Shown piece after piece: positions 1 to 8,765 of a stretch of DNA of 64,000 nucleotides. Below the pieces are notes generated by a model. It made no database searches. It was not told the DNA's origin and saw only the letters and a program-made list of their open reading frames with translations. Made by a program: the position numbers and the translations under genes. The stretch's first letter is position 1. Every line of letters begins with the position of its first letter. This DNA comes from Saccharopolyspora galaxeae (GTDB lineage Bacteria; Actinomycetota; Actinomycetes; Mycobacteriales; Pseudonocardiaceae), in the NCBI RefSeq assembly GCF_016526145.1, contig NZ_JADDUE010000001.1, positions 310,001 through 374,000 of the forward strand. The letters are read 5' to 3'.

Positions 1-262
1 TCACCAGCGGCGCGGAGACGGACTTGGTGCCCTGCGCCGTCGGCCAGCGCAACGTGTTGATCTCGTGGTTCACCGGCAGGAAGGGCACGACGATCGCCAG
101 CACCGCGCCCAGCAGCCCGAGCACGGAGGCGAACAGCGTCAACCGCTTCGCGGAGGGCTCGCGCCTGCCCGCGGCGGGGCTCGCCGGGTCTTCCACCGCC
201 GGAGGAGCGGACGACTCGTCCCGATCGTCCTTGCGACTGTCTTCCTGCTGCCCGTTAAGCAC
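1..262 (-). CDS. Emb-family arabinosyltransferase, N-terminal part (cut by window edge)
   Basis: Only the first ~87 residues are present; the gene runs off the left edge. A hydrophilic, acidic and Pro/Ala-rich leader is followed by a hydrophobic segment (about residues 45-62) and then a stretch ending in a WP pair and the motif SAPLV. Charged leader, first TM helix and a W-P...(T/S)APLV start of the extracytoplasmic domain are typical of the EmbA/B/C arabinosyltransferases, which add arabinose from decaprenyl-phosphoarabinose to arabinogalactan or lipoarabinomannan. The neighbouring galactan genes on the same strand fit. The GTG at 262 is the likely start, but no clear Shine-Dalgarno (SD) sequence precedes it. 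Which paralogue (EmbA, B or C) cannot be told from this fragment. Confidence 0.75.
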   Translation of the reverse strand, partial: MLNGQQEDSRKDDRDESSAPPAVEDPASPAAGRREPSAKRLTLFASVLGLLGAVLAIVVPFLPVNHEINTLRWPTAQGTKSVSAPLV

Positions 263-453
263 GCCAGCACAATAGTAGTCGCTGGTCCGGGGGCCTTCGG
301 CGCGTTCGTGAGGTACCGCAACGAGATCATTGCCGACGCTATGAGCAGGCTCGATCGAGTGACTCTCAGGCGGCTCTCAGCATCCTGTGACACTCCGGTG
401 ACTCGACTGCGACGGCAGGTGCGAGGCCGCGCTCGTGGCCGGTCCGAAACGAG

Positions 454-488
454 TTCGTCCGCCGCGGCATCGGCCCGCGGCGGACGAA
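454..488. terminator. Perfect 14-bp hairpin after the galactan operon
   Basis: TTCGTCCGCCGCGG at 454-467 pairs perfectly with 475-488 around a 7-nt loop, 20 bp past the stop of the galactofuranosyltransferase gene. It is a likely terminator for the minus-strand operon. There is no long U tract, which is common in actinobacteria. Confidence 0.6.
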
Positions 489-507
489 AGGAACGGTGCG
501 GAGGTGC

Positions 508-1434
508 TCAGCGCCGGTAGAAGTGCTCCCGCTGCCCCTGCCGGACCAGGCGCAGCCACTCCAGGAACGCCTTCGGGTCGCGGCGGTGCCCGATGAAGTA
601 CAGGCCGAAGCGCAGCACTTCCAGCGCCCCGATCTTGCGCATCCCCGGCTGGGAGAGCAGGTAGCCCCGGTTGCGGTAGGTGTAGTAGCGCTTGTTCGCG
701 TCCGGCGGGTCCTGCGCGTGGAACCGGCCGCCGAGCATCGGTTTGAACTCGTCCGAGCCGTCCGGGTGCACGAACCGCGTCTTGAGCGAGGTCCCGAACG
801 GCAGCCCGGAACGCACCACGCGGCGGTGCAGCTCCACCTCGTCGCCGCGGAAGAACAACCGGTAGTCCGGCACGCCGACCACGTCCAGCGCGCTCGCGCG
901 GAACAGCGCCCCGTTGAAGAACGACGCGATGCCCGGCAGGAAGTCCCCGTCCGAGTCGGCCAGCTCCTCCGGGTGCCGCTTCCAGGTCAGCCCGCGGCGC
1001 AGCGGGAACGCCAGCTTGTCCGGCCGGTCGATGTTCACCACCACCGGCGAGACCGCGGCCAGCTTCCGCTCCACGGCCACGTCCAGCAGCGTCCGCAACG
1101 CGTGGTCGTCGGCGGGCCTGCCGTCGTCGTCGCCGAGCCACACCCATTCCGCGCCGAGCGCCAGCGCGTGCAGCATGCCCAGCGCGAAACCGCCCGCGCC
1201 GCCGAGGTTGCGGTGCGACGGCAGGTACGTCGAAGGGATCGGGCACTCCTCGACGACCGGCCGCGCGGGCTGGTCCGGGCCGTTGTCGACCACCACGAGG
1301 TGGTCCGGCACCCGGGTCTGGGTGGCGATCACCTTGAGGGATTCCGCCAGCAGCTCGCGGCGGTTCCTGGTGACGATCACCGCGACCACGGAGTCCGCGG
1401 GCAGGGCGGACCGCTCGGCGGAGTCGGTGCTCAT
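508..1434 (-). CDS. glfT1: GT2 galactofuranosyltransferase, GlfT1-like
   Basis: This 308-residue family 2 glycosyltransferase has the GT-A start VIVTRNRRELL (about 20-30), an N-LGGAGGFA segment and the metal-binding triad WLGDDDG (about 99-105). NGALF and FFRGDEVEL follow, as expected for the acceptor and catalytic region. GlfT1-type enzymes add the first galactofuranose residues to the rhamnose-GlcNAc-PP-decaprenyl linker on the cytoplasmic face. The ATG at 1434 overlaps the upstream ABC-ATPase stop (ATGA), so translation is probably coupled. Mycobacteria keep the same trio (rfbE, glfT1, rfbD) beside the arabinogalactan genes, which strongly supports GlfT1. No signal peptide or TM helix is visible. 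Confidence 0.85.
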   Translation of the reverse strand: MSTDSAERSALPADSVVAVIVTRNRRELLAESLKVIATQTRVPDHLVVVDNGPDQPARPVVEECPIPSTYLPSHRNLGGAGGFALGMLHALALGAEWVWLGDDDGRPADDHALRTLLDVAVERKLAAVSPVVVNIDRPDKLAFPLRRGLTWKRHPEELADSDGDFLPGIASFFNGALFRASALDVVGVPDYRLFFRGDEVELHRRVVRSGLPFGTSLKTRFVHPDGSDEFKPMLGGRFHAQDPPDANKRYYTYRNRGYLLSQPGMRKIGALEVLRFGLYFIGHRRDPKAFLEWLRLVRQGQREHFYRR

Positions 1435-2252
1435 GAGCCTTCTTCGCTCCCGATGGTGGCGCCGGCGGCGGAGGTGATCTTCGCCAGCGCGTCCGGACTG
1501 AGGTTCTCGTACGGGTCCTTGCCCTTGTAGGCGGTCAGGACGCTGCGCAGCGAACCGTGCTCGCGGATGGAGCCCTTGTCCATCCACAGGCCGGTGTCGC
1601 ACAGCTCCATCAGGAACTCGTCCGAGTGCGATGCGAAGATCAGGATGCCGGAGCGCTTCACCAGTTCCTTCAACCGGTCCCGCACCTTCTCCAGGAAGTC
1701 CGCGTCGACCGCGCCGATGCCCTCGTCGAGCACCAGGATCTCCGGGTCGATGGAGGTGACCACGCCGATCGCCAGCCGCACCCGCATCCCGGTGGAGTAG
1801 GTGCGCAGCGGCATGTCCAGGTAGTCGCCGAGCTCGGTGAACTCGGCGATCTCGTCCATCCGCTTCTCCATCTCCCGGCGGTTCATGCCGAGGAACAGCC
1901 CGCGGATGATGATGTTCTCGTAGCCGGAGATCTCCGGGTCCATGCCGACGCCGAGGTCGAACACCGGCGCCACCTTGCCCACCACGCGGGCGCTGCCGCG
2001 GGTCGGCTCGTAGATGCCCGCGAGCAGCCGCAGCAGCGTGGACTTGCCCGCGCCGTTGTGCCCGACCAGGGCCAACCGGTCGCCGTGCTGCAGGTGCAGG
2101 TCGATGTCGTGCAGCGCCTCGATGATCGGGACCTTGCTGTCCGAGTCGATCTTGCCGCCGGCCTTGCCGAGCACGGCCTTCTTCAGCGACCGGGACTTCG
2201 CGTCGAAGATCGGGAAGTCGACCGCCGCGTTCCAGACGTCGATGCTGACCAC
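1431..2252 (-). CDS. wzt: ABC transporter ATPase, Wzt/RfbE type (galactan export)
   Basis: A 273-residue nucleotide-binding subunit with Walker A GHNGAGKST (about 64-72), signature STGMR (about 153-157), Walker B LVLDEG (about 173-178) and a switch His in FASHS. It is most like the polysaccharide exporters of the O-antigen (Wzt, TagH) type and lacks the C-terminal carbohydrate-binding extension of some Wzt proteins. The GTG at 2252 is chosen because GGGAG lies 8-9 nt upstream and only 13 bp separate it from the permease stop. With the permease it should flip lipid-linked galactan across the membrane. Confidence 0.85.
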   Translation of the reverse strand: MVSIDVWNAAVDFPIFDAKSRSLKKAVLGKAGGKIDSDSKVPIIEALHDIDLHLQHGDRLALVGHNGAGKSTLLRLLAGIYEPTRGSARVVGKVAPVFDLGVGMDPEISGYENIIIRGLFLGMNRREMEKRMDEIAEFTELGDYLDMPLRTYSTGMRVRLAIGVVTSIDPEILVLDEGIGAVDADFLEKVRDRLKELVKRSGILIFASHSDEFLMELCDTGLWMDKGSIREHGSLRSVLTAYKGKDPYENLSPDALAKITSAAGATIGSEEGS

Positions 2253-2265
2253 TTTTCGATCTCCC

Positions 2266-3138
2266 TCAGACCCAGTAGGGGACGCGGGCACGGTAGTTGC
2301 GCAGCACCACCGCGGCGAGCAAGTAGCCGACGACGGTGCAGCCCAGCACCCAGTACCAGTGGTAGAGGTGCTGGTCGAAGCCGATCAACGGATCGCGGAA
2401 GATGGCGATGTAGTGCGACAGCGGGTTGCCGTCGACGAAGACCTGCCGCCAGGCGTTCTGCGGGTTGTGGTCGAACTCGAACATGCCCCAGGTGATCGGG
2501 GACATGAACAGCGCCATCGTCATCAGGCTCTGGATCACCGGCGGGATGTCCCGGAACCGGGTGGCGACCACGCCGAACAGGGTCGCGACCCAGATGCCGT
2601 TGAGCATGATCAGGAACAGCGCGGGCACCGCGGCGATCACGGTCCAGGTCACCGGGATGGGATTCGCGGTGAACGCGAAGATGATCAGCAGGATGAAGTA
2701 GATGACCAGGTTGTGCACGAAGAACAGGGTCTGCCGCCACACCAGCCGGTAGATGTGCACGCTCAGCGGCGCGGGCAGCTGCTTCATCAGGCCTTCGTTC
2801 TTGATGAAGACCTCGGTGCCCTCGGTGACGCAGTTGCGGATGAACTCCCAGATGATGAAGCCGACCGCCAGGTGCGGCAGCTTCTGGTGCAGCGGCGAGC
2901 CGAACAGGCTGCCGTAGAGGATGCCCAGCCCGGTCACCATCACGCCCATGCTGATGGTGATCCACAGCGGTCCGATCACCGAACGGCGGTATCGCTGCTT
3001 GATGTCCTGCCAGCCCAGGTGCGCCCACAGCTCGCGCTGCTTGGCACCCTCGGCGAGGTCGGTGAACGCTTTTCGCCAGGTCCGCGACGAAGTCTCGGGC
3101 GGAGCCGGGGCTCTCTCGATCGTGCTCGTGGCCTGCAC
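2266..3138 (-). CDS. wzm: ABC-2 type permease, Wzm/RfbD type (galactan export)
   Basis: This 290-residue integral membrane protein has about six hydrophobic segments. The family signature W-HLGWQDIKQRYRRSVIGPLW (about residues 40-60) is typical of Wzm/TagG permeases and is followed by GFIIWEF and NEGLMKQLPAPL. It pairs with the ATPase downstream (13-bp gap) to export lipid-linked galactan. The start is a GTG with no SD; TACTCT lies about 11 nt upstream, so a leaderless transcript is possible. It is the first gene of the minus-strand trio wzm-wzt-glfT1. Confidence 0.85.
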   Translation of the reverse strand: MQATSTIERAPAPPETSSRTWRKAFTDLAEGAKQRELWAHLGWQDIKQRYRRSVIGPLWITISMGVMVTGLGILYGSLFGSPLHQKLPHLAVGFIIWEFIRNCVTEGTEVFIKNEGLMKQLPAPLSVHIYRLVWRQTLFFVHNLVIYFILLIIFAFTANPIPVTWTVIAAVPALFLIMLNGIWVATLFGVVATRFRDIPPVIQSLMTMALFMSPITWGMFEFDHNPQNAWRQVFVDGNPLSHYIAIFRDPLIGFDQHLYHWYWVLGCTVVGYLLAAVVLRNYRARVPYWV

Positions 3139-3232
3139 GGTGCGTCAGAGTACCGATCGGGGTGTCGTCACCGGGCAGAGGGCGGCATCCGCGAGCAAGA
3201 TCGCTCATAGCGGACAGCCCTGGACACAACGG

Positions 3233-3754
3233 TCACAGGTACTGGCCGGTGCTGCTGCTCGCCGCGTTGTCCTCCTCGCCGCTGCCCGCCGGGAGGCCGC
3301 GGCGCATCTGCTCCAGCTGCGCCCGCGCCGCCATCTGCTGCGCGAACAGCGCCGTCTGCATCCCGTGGAACAGGCCTTCCAGCCAGCCCACCAGCTGCGC
3401 CTGCGCGATCCGCAGCTCGGCCTCCGAGGGGGTGGAATCCTGGGTGAACGGCAGCGACAGCCGTTCCAGCTCCTCGATCAGCTCCGGGGCCAGGCCCTGC
3501 TCCAGCTCCCGGATCGAGGACTGGTGGATCTCCTTTAGCCGGTTGCGGCTGGCCTCGTCCAGCGGCGCCGCGCGCACCTCCTCCAGCAGCTGCTTGATCA
3601 TCGTGCCGATCCGCATCACCTTCGCGGGCTGCTCGACGAGTTCGCCGACGTTCTCCCGTTCGCCGTGCTCGGTCGCCGCGGCGGCGTCCCCGCCGAGCGG
3701 GGTGCCCTCGCCGACGACGAACACTTGGCGCTGGTCCTGCTCGTTCTCGCTCAT
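3233..3754 (-). CDS. bpa: Bacterial proteasome activator Bpa/PafE family
   Basis: The predicted 173-residue protein is mostly alpha-helical, with a charged variable N-terminus, a core around V-M-RIGTMIKQLLEEVR and an end in GQYL. The C-terminal GQYL tail is the established gate-opening motif by which mycobacterial Bpa (PafE) docks into the 20S proteasome alpha ring and activates ATP-independent degradation. The ATG at 3754 is preferred over one three codons upstream because AGGA lies 8 nt before it. The gene stands alone between the exporter and the divergent aminotransferase-fold gene. The proteasome subunits are not in this window. Confidence 0.88.
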   Translation of the reverse strand: MSENEQDQRQVFVVGEGTPLGGDAAAATEHGERENVGELVEQPAKVMRIGTMIKQLLEEVRAAPLDEASRNRLKEIHQSSIRELEQGLAPELIEELERLSLPFTQDSTPSEAELRIAQAQLVGWLEGLFHGMQTALFAQQMAARAQLEQMRRGLPAGSGEEDNAASSSTGQYL

Positions 3755-3848
3755 GCCCACCATCCTGCCGTGCCCGCCGGGCCGGGCGCCGCCGACCGGC
3801 GCGGCACCCGGCGATCAGCGGGTTCCCATCGCTGCGTACCGTAGGTCC

Positions 3849-5048
3849 ATGGCGTTCGACGTCGCTGCTGTGCGCGGGCTGTTCCCCGCGCTCGGCGACG
3901 GGTGGGTGCACTTGGACGCCCCGGCCGGAATGCAGGTCCCCGAGCAGGTCGCGACCGCGGTCTCCACCGCGCTGCGCGCGCCGGTTTCCGGACCCGGCGG
4001 GATCTTCCCCGCTTCGCAGCGCGCCGAGGCCATCGTGGACGCCGCCCGTCGCGCACTGGCCGATCTCGTGGGTGCCGATCCCGCCGGGGTGGTGCTCGGG
4101 CCGAACTCCGGCGTGCTGCTGCAACGGCTCGCCGACGGGCTCGGGGACAGCTGGGTGATCGGCGACGACGTCGTGGTGTCCAGATTGGACCACCCGGCGA
4201 ACGTGGTGTGCTGGCAGCGCGCGGCGCAGCGATCCGGTTGCCAGGTGCGGTGGGCCGAAGTGGACATCGAGACCTGCGAACTGCCCGCGTGGCAGTACCG
4301 GGACCTCGTCGGCGACCGCACGAAGGTCGTCGCGATCACGGCCGCTTCCGGTGCGGTCGGCACCCGCCCGGAGGTGCGCCAGGTCGCTGACCTGGCCGCC
4401 GCGCACGACGCGCTGGTGGTGGTGGACGCCTCCGCGGCGGCACCGTTCCTGCCGCTGGACATCACCTCGCTGGGCGCCGACGTGCTGGCGCTGAACGCTT
4501 CGGCGTGGGGCGGGCCGCCGGTCGGTGCGCTGGTGTTCCGCGACCCGGGGATGATCGATCAGCTGCCGCCCGCGGCGCTGGAACCGGATTCGGACGGGGC
4601 CGAACGGCTGGAACTGGGCCCGCACGCCTACCCGCTGCTGGCGGGGCTCGTGTCCTCCGTGGACTACCTGGCGGGGCTGGACGACGCGGCGCTCGGCCCG
4701 CGCCGGGAACGGCTGCTGACCTCGCTGGGTTCGGTGAAGTCGTACCAAGCGGGCCTGCTGGCCAACCTCACCAACGGCCTGCGCAGGCTGCGGCACGTCA
4801 TGGTGATCGGCGACGCCATGCGGCGGGTGCCGTCGATGGCTTTCACGGTCGACGGGGTGAAGGCCGTCGATGCGATCGAGCACTTGGCCGAGCGCGGGGT
4901 GTGCGCGTTCGCCGACCCGGGCACGCACGGGGTGTTCGCGGTGCTCGGCGCCGGCGAGGTCGGGGGAGCGGTGCGGGTGGGGCTCACCCACTACACCAAC
5001 GCTCACGAAGTGGACCAGTTGTTGCGGGCGGTCGCGGATCTCGGTTGA
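3849..5048 (+). CDS. Class V aminotransferase / cysteine-desulfurase-fold protein lacking the PLP lysine
   Basis: The 399-residue protein has the fold-type I layout: ANVVCWQRAA, the TKVVAITAASGAVG strand, and VVDASAAAPFLPLD carrying the PLP-ring Asp. It resembles the VC1184-like subfamily of unknown function. At the position of the Schiff-base lysine, where relatives read S-x-(H/Y)-K-x-x-G-P, it reads NASAWGGPPVG, with no lysine nearby; the few lysines in the protein lie elsewhere. It may therefore not be a normal PLP enzyme. The start ATG at 3849 fits the first conserved block. Divergent from bpa. Confidence 0.8.
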   Translation: MAFDVAAVRGLFPALGDGWVHLDAPAGMQVPEQVATAVSTALRAPVSGPGGIFPASQRAEAIVDAARRALADLVGADPAGVVLGPNSGVLLQRLADGLGDSWVIGDDVVVSRLDHPANVVCWQRAAQRSGCQVRWAEVDIETCELPAWQYRDLVGDRTKVVAITAASGAVGTRPEVRQVADLAAAHDALVVVDASAAAPFLPLDITSLGADVLALNASAWGGPPVGALVFRDPGMIDQLPPAALEPDSDGAERLELGPHAYPLLAGLVSSVDYLAGLDDAALGPRRERLLTSLGSVKSYQAGLLANLTNGLRRLRHVMVIGDAMRRVPSMAFTVDGVKAVDAIEHLAERGVCAFADPGTHGVFAVLGAGEVGGAVRVGLTHYTNAHEVDQLLRAVADLG

Positions 5049-5200
5049 GCATTCCGGGAAAACCCGTTCCGGACGGTCGAGCGAAAATTCTGCGTTCCGG
5101 ATCGGTGAGGACGAAAGCCGGGTGTTCGCGCAGTCTCCCCGGCACTTTCCGGTAGCGGCGTATCGTGCGGTTGGCGAGCTGCCCACCACGAGGAGTGCCC

Positions 5201-7528
5201 ATGCGGCTTCGTGATCGGATCCGGCGTTTTTTGGAACGTCCGGGAACCGCGGATCTGAAGCGCTGCCGGCAATGGGTGGCCGCGGCCGGTTCGCGGGAAG
5301 AAGCGGTGCGTGCGCTCTCCGCGCCGGAGTGGGAGCGCGCCATCACCCAGCTGCGCGGCAAGCGCGAGTTCGGCCGCGCCGAACTGATCGAGACCTGCGC
5401 GCTGGGGCGGGAAGCGGCTCGCCACCGGCTGGGCGAGCGCCCGTTCGACGTGCAACTGCTCGGCACGCTGGGGCTGCTCACCGGGCACGTGGTGGAGATG
5501 GCCACCGGGGAGGGCAAGACGCTCTCCGGCGCGCTGGCAGCGGTGGGTTTCGCGATGCAGGGGCGGCGGGTGCACGTCCTGTCGGTCAACGACTACCTCG
5601 CCCAGCGCGACGCGACGTGGATGGGCGGGCTCTTCGAGGCGTTCGGCGTGTCCGTGAGCTGGGTGGATCAGCACACCACCCGAGCAGGCCGGGCCGCGGC
5701 GTACGAGGCCGACGTGACCTACGTGCCGGTGCGCGAACTCGGCTTCGACGTGCTGCGGGACCGGATGCGCACCGATCCCGGCGAGCTGGTGCTGCCGGCC
5801 CCGGACGTGGTGCTGGTCGACGAGGCCGACTCGGTGCTGGTGGACGAGGCGCGGGTTCCGCTGGTGCTGGCGGGCGCGGCCGAGGGCGCCGAAGGTGACC
5901 CGCTCGTCGCGGAAGTCGTCCGCGGCCTGCGCCCCGACGAGCACTACGAGGTGGACGCGGAAGGGCGCAACGTCCACCTCAACGACGCGGGCCTGGAGCG
6001 GGTGGAACGCGCGCTGGGCGAGGAAGACCTGTACGCGCCGGGGCGCGGGCACCGGCTCAGCCAGGTGCACGTCGCGCTGCACGCGCACGCGCTGCTGCGC
6101 CGGGACGTCGACTACCTGGTGCGCGACGGCAAGGTGGAGTTGATCGACGACTCGCGCGGCAGGGTCGCGCTGCTGCAGCGCTGGCCGGACGGCCTGCAAG
6201 CCGCCGTGGAAGCCAAGGAGGGAGTGCCGGCCAGCCCCACCGGCGAAGTGCTCGACTCGACCGTGGTGCAGGCGCTGATCGAGCGCTACCGGACCGCGTG
6301 CGGGATGAGCGGTACCGCCGTGCCGGTCGCCGAGCAGCTGTGGGAGTTCTACCGGCTGCCGGTGGCCGCGATACCGACGAACGTGCCCTGCATCCGCCGC
6401 GATCACCCGGATCGGCTGCACGCCGCGGTCGAGCAGAAGGAGACCGCGATCGTCGAGCACGTCGCCGAAGCGCACGCCACCGGCAGGCCGGTGCTGCTCG
6501 GGACGCTGGACGTGGCCGAGTCCGAACGGCTGGCGGCCCGGCTCGTCGCAGCCGGCGTGCCCGGGGTCGTGCTCAACGCCCGCAACGACGCGGAAGAAGC
6601 AGCGCTGATCGCGCGGGCGGGCGAACGCGGACGGGTCACGATCTCCACCCAGATGGCCGGTCGCGGCACCGACATCCGGCTGGGTTCGCCGGACGGCGCG
6701 GGCCGGGAGGAGGTGGTGCGGCTCGGCGGGCTGTGCCTGGTCGGCACCGGGCGGTACCACACGATCCGGCTCGACGATCAGCTGCGCGGACGGGCCGGGA
6801 GACAGGGCGATCCCGGCGATTCGGTGCTGTTCACCAGCATCGATGACGAGCTGGTCCAGCGGAATGCGCCGGATCGCCGGGCGCCCGCTCAGGTCGATGC
6901 GGACGGACTGGTGCACGACGAACGCGCGCAGTCGACGGTGGAGCACGCCCAGCGGGTGGCGGCGGGCGCGCACCTGGAGAACCAGCGCACGACGTGGCGC
7001 TACAACCACCTGATCAACGTGCAGCGCACCGCCGTGCTGGCGCACCGCGACGAGGTGTTGCACGCCGATCAGGCCGCCCGCCAGCTCGCGGACAGGTGTG
7101 CGCAGCGCTACCGGGAACTGCACGATTCGGCCGGGCAGCGGGCGCTCGATGCGGCCGCGCGCGCGATCGTGCTCCACCACCTCGACCGGCACTGGACCGA
7201 GCACTTGGCCTTCCTCGCCGATGTCCGCGAGGGAATCCACCTGCGCGCGCTGGCCAGGGAGAACCCGCTGGACGAATTCCACCGGATCGCGGTCCGCCAA
7301 TTCCGGGAGTTCTTCCCCGGCGTCTACGCGGATTCGGTCCGGACCTTCCTGGACGCGTCGATCACCGCGGACGGCGTCGACCTCGAGTCCATGGGGTTGA
7401 AGCGTCCCACGTCCACCTGGACCTACCTGGTCACCGACAACCCGTTCGGCACGCCGGAAGAACGCTTCGTCCAGCGCATCGGCACGATTGTCCGGGACGG
7501 TGCCGTCCGGGCGGGCGTGCGCGACTGA
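5201..7528 (+). CDS. secA2: Accessory Sec translocase ATPase SecA2
   Basis: This 775-residue protein is near the length of mycobacterial SecA2 (778) and shorter than SecA1. Walker A is MATGEGKTLSG (about 100-110), Walker B/DEAD is VLVDEADS (about 205-212), and the second RecA domain has QMAGRGTDIRLG and DDQLRGRAGRQGDPG. It lacks the zinc-binding C-terminal tail of SecA1. It should power export of a subset of proteins through SecYEG. The ATG at 5201 is fixed by AGGAG 5 nt upstream. It is monocistronic and ends at the strong convergent hairpin at 7611. Confidence 0.93.
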   Translation: MRLRDRIRRFLERPGTADLKRCRQWVAAAGSREEAVRALSAPEWERAITQLRGKREFGRAELIETCALGREAARHRLGERPFDVQLLGTLGLLTGHVVEMATGEGKTLSGALAAVGFAMQGRRVHVLSVNDYLAQRDATWMGGLFEAFGVSVSWVDQHTTRAGRAAAYEADVTYVPVRELGFDVLRDRMRTDPGELVLPAPDVVLVDEADSVLVDEARVPLVLAGAAEGAEGDPLVAEVVRGLRPDEHYEVDAEGRNVHLNDAGLERVERALGEEDLYAPGRGHRLSQVHVALHAHALLRRDVDYLVRDGKVELIDDSRGRVALLQRWPDGLQAAVEAKEGVPASPTGEVLDSTVVQALIERYRTACGMSGTAVPVAEQLWEFYRLPVAAIPTNVPCIRRDHPDRLHAAVEQKETAIVEHVAEAHATGRPVLLGTLDVAESERLAARLVAAGVPGVVLNARNDAEEAALIARAGERGRVTISTQMAGRGTDIRLGSPDGAGREEVVRLGGLCLVGTGRYHTIRLDDQLRGRAGRQGDPGDSVLFTSIDDELVQRNAPDRRAPAQVDADGLVHDERAQSTVEHAQRVAAGAHLENQRTTWRYNHLINVQRTAVLAHRDEVLHADQAARQLADRCAQRYRELHDSAGQRALDAAARAIVLHHLDRHWTEHLAFLADVREGIHLRALARENPLDEFHRIAVRQFREFFPGVYADSVRTFLDASITADGVDLESMGLKRPTSTWTYLVTDNPFGTPEERFVQRIGTIVRDGAVRAGVRD

Positions 7529-7610
7529 GCGTTCCGCGAATTGGGCGCGAACCGCTGCCGCTTTCCTCCGGACGGAGCACGGCAGGAATCCGCTTCGGCA
7601 TTCCGGGGCG

Positions 7611-7649
7611 CCGGGCGGTCGCGCTCACCGGATGAGCGCGACCGCCCGG
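7611..7649. terminator. Bidirectional terminator between secA2 and the quinone reductase gene
   Basis: A 17-bp perfect inverted repeat (7611-7627 with 7633-7649) around loop CCGGA sits between two convergent genes. Confidence 0.8.
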
Positions 7650-7655
7650 CCGTGC

Positions 7656-8636
7656 TCAGGGCCGGGTGAGCAGGATCTTGCCGCGCAGGCCACCGGCTTC
7701 CATCAGGGAGTGCGCGCGGGTCGCCTCCGGCAGCGGGATGCGGTGGTGCACGAGCGAGCGCACCTCGCCGCGGGCGACCAGCGGCCACAGCTTCTCCCGC
7801 ACGTCGGCGACGATGGCGGCCTTGCCGTTCGGCCCGTCCACCGGCCGCCCGCGCAGCCCGAGCACCGACATCCGCAGCCGCTTGACCAGCATCCGGCCGA
7901 TGTCCAGCTCGGCCTTGCGGCCGCCCTGCATCCCGATCACCGCGAGGTGCCCGTCCGGTGCCAGCGCGGACAGGTTGCGGTCCAAATAGGACGCTCCCAT
8001 GTTGTCCAGCACGACGTTCGCGCCGCCGAGCCCCTTGACCACCTCGGCGAAGTCCTCGTCCCGGTAGTTGATCACCGGGTCGGCGCCGAGCTCGCGGCAG
8101 AACTGCACGCTTTCCGGTGCGCCCGCGGTCGTGGCGACCCGGGCACCGAGCGCACGCCCGATCTGGATCGCATTGCTGCCGATCCCGCCGGAGCCGCCGT
8201 GCACCAGCAGCAGCTGGCCGGACGAAAGACCGCCCTCCATGACCACGTTGGACCACACGGTGCAGGCGACCTCCGGCAGACCGGCCGCGTCCACCAAGTC
8301 CACGCCTTCGGGGATCGGCAGCAGCTGGCTCGCGGGAACCACGACCCGCTCCGCGTAACCGCCACCGGCCAGCAGCGCGCACACCTCATCGCCGACCTGC
8401 CAGTCCCGCACATCATCGCCGAGTTCCGCGACGGTGCCGGAGCACTCCAGCCCCAGCACCTCGCTGGCGCCCTTCGGTGGCGGGTAGTTTCCCTGCCGCT
8501 GCGCCAGGTCCGCCCGGTTCACCCCGGCCGCGGCCACCTCCAGCAGCACTTCGCCGGGGCCCGGCCGCGGATCGGCCTGCTCGGTCCACTCCAGCACGTC
8601 CGGTTCGCCCGGCTCACGGATAGCGATCGCGTACAT
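7656..8636 (-). CDS. NAD(P)H-quinone oxidoreductase, zeta-crystallin/PIG3-like
   Basis: This 326-residue zinc-independent medium-chain dehydrogenase/reductase has a GroES-like N-terminus (VNRADLAQRQGNYPPPKG), a cofactor-binding Rossmann motif HGGSGGIGSNAIQ (about 147-159) and a C-terminal HHRIPLPEATRAH block. The YPPPKGASEVLGLE segment is typical of the PIG3-type quinone oxidoreductases. Zinc ligands are absent. It probably reduces quinones or enones with NADPH. It is divergent from the M28 peptidase gene and the two share a 129-bp promoter region with a repeated 11-mer. Confidence 0.85.
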   Translation of the reverse strand: MYAIAIREPGEPDVLEWTEQADPRPGPGEVLLEVAAAGVNRADLAQRQGNYPPPKGASEVLGLECSGTVAELGDDVRDWQVGDEVCALLAGGGYAERVVVPASQLLPIPEGVDLVDAAGLPEVACTVWSNVVMEGGLSSGQLLLVHGGSGGIGSNAIQIGRALGARVATTAGAPESVQFCRELGADPVINYRDEDFAEVVKGLGGANVVLDNMGASYLDRNLSALAPDGHLAVIGMQGGRKAELDIGRMLVKRLRMSVLGLRGRPVDGPNGKAAIVADVREKLWPLVARGEVRSLVHHRIPLPEATRAHSLMEAGGLRGKILLTRP

Positions 8637-8666
8637 GCCAACGACACTAGTACGCCTGCGAACTCC

Positions 8667-8716
8667 GGCAATCTTGGGAAAACCTGCCGAACCGGACGGA
8701 TTTCGGGCAATCTTGG
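8667..8716. promoter_or_regulatory. 11-bp direct repeat in a divergent promoter region
   Basis: GGCAATCTTGG occurs at 8667-8677 and again at 8706-8716, 39 bp apart, between the quinone reductase and the secreted aminopeptidase. It could be a regulator binding site; no regulator gene lies next to it. Confidence 0.35.
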
Positions 8717-8765
8717 CGGAGCCGGGGAACGCCCGGCGAACCTCACCTGCCGGGGAGACAACAGC

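Noticed and set aside
5003-7300. Long antisense frame across secA2 and similar long frames opposite dnaX and other core genes
   Set aside because: They are products of GC-rich third-position bias: their proteins are Arg/Pro/Gly-rich without domains, and the opposite frames are clear housekeeping genes.
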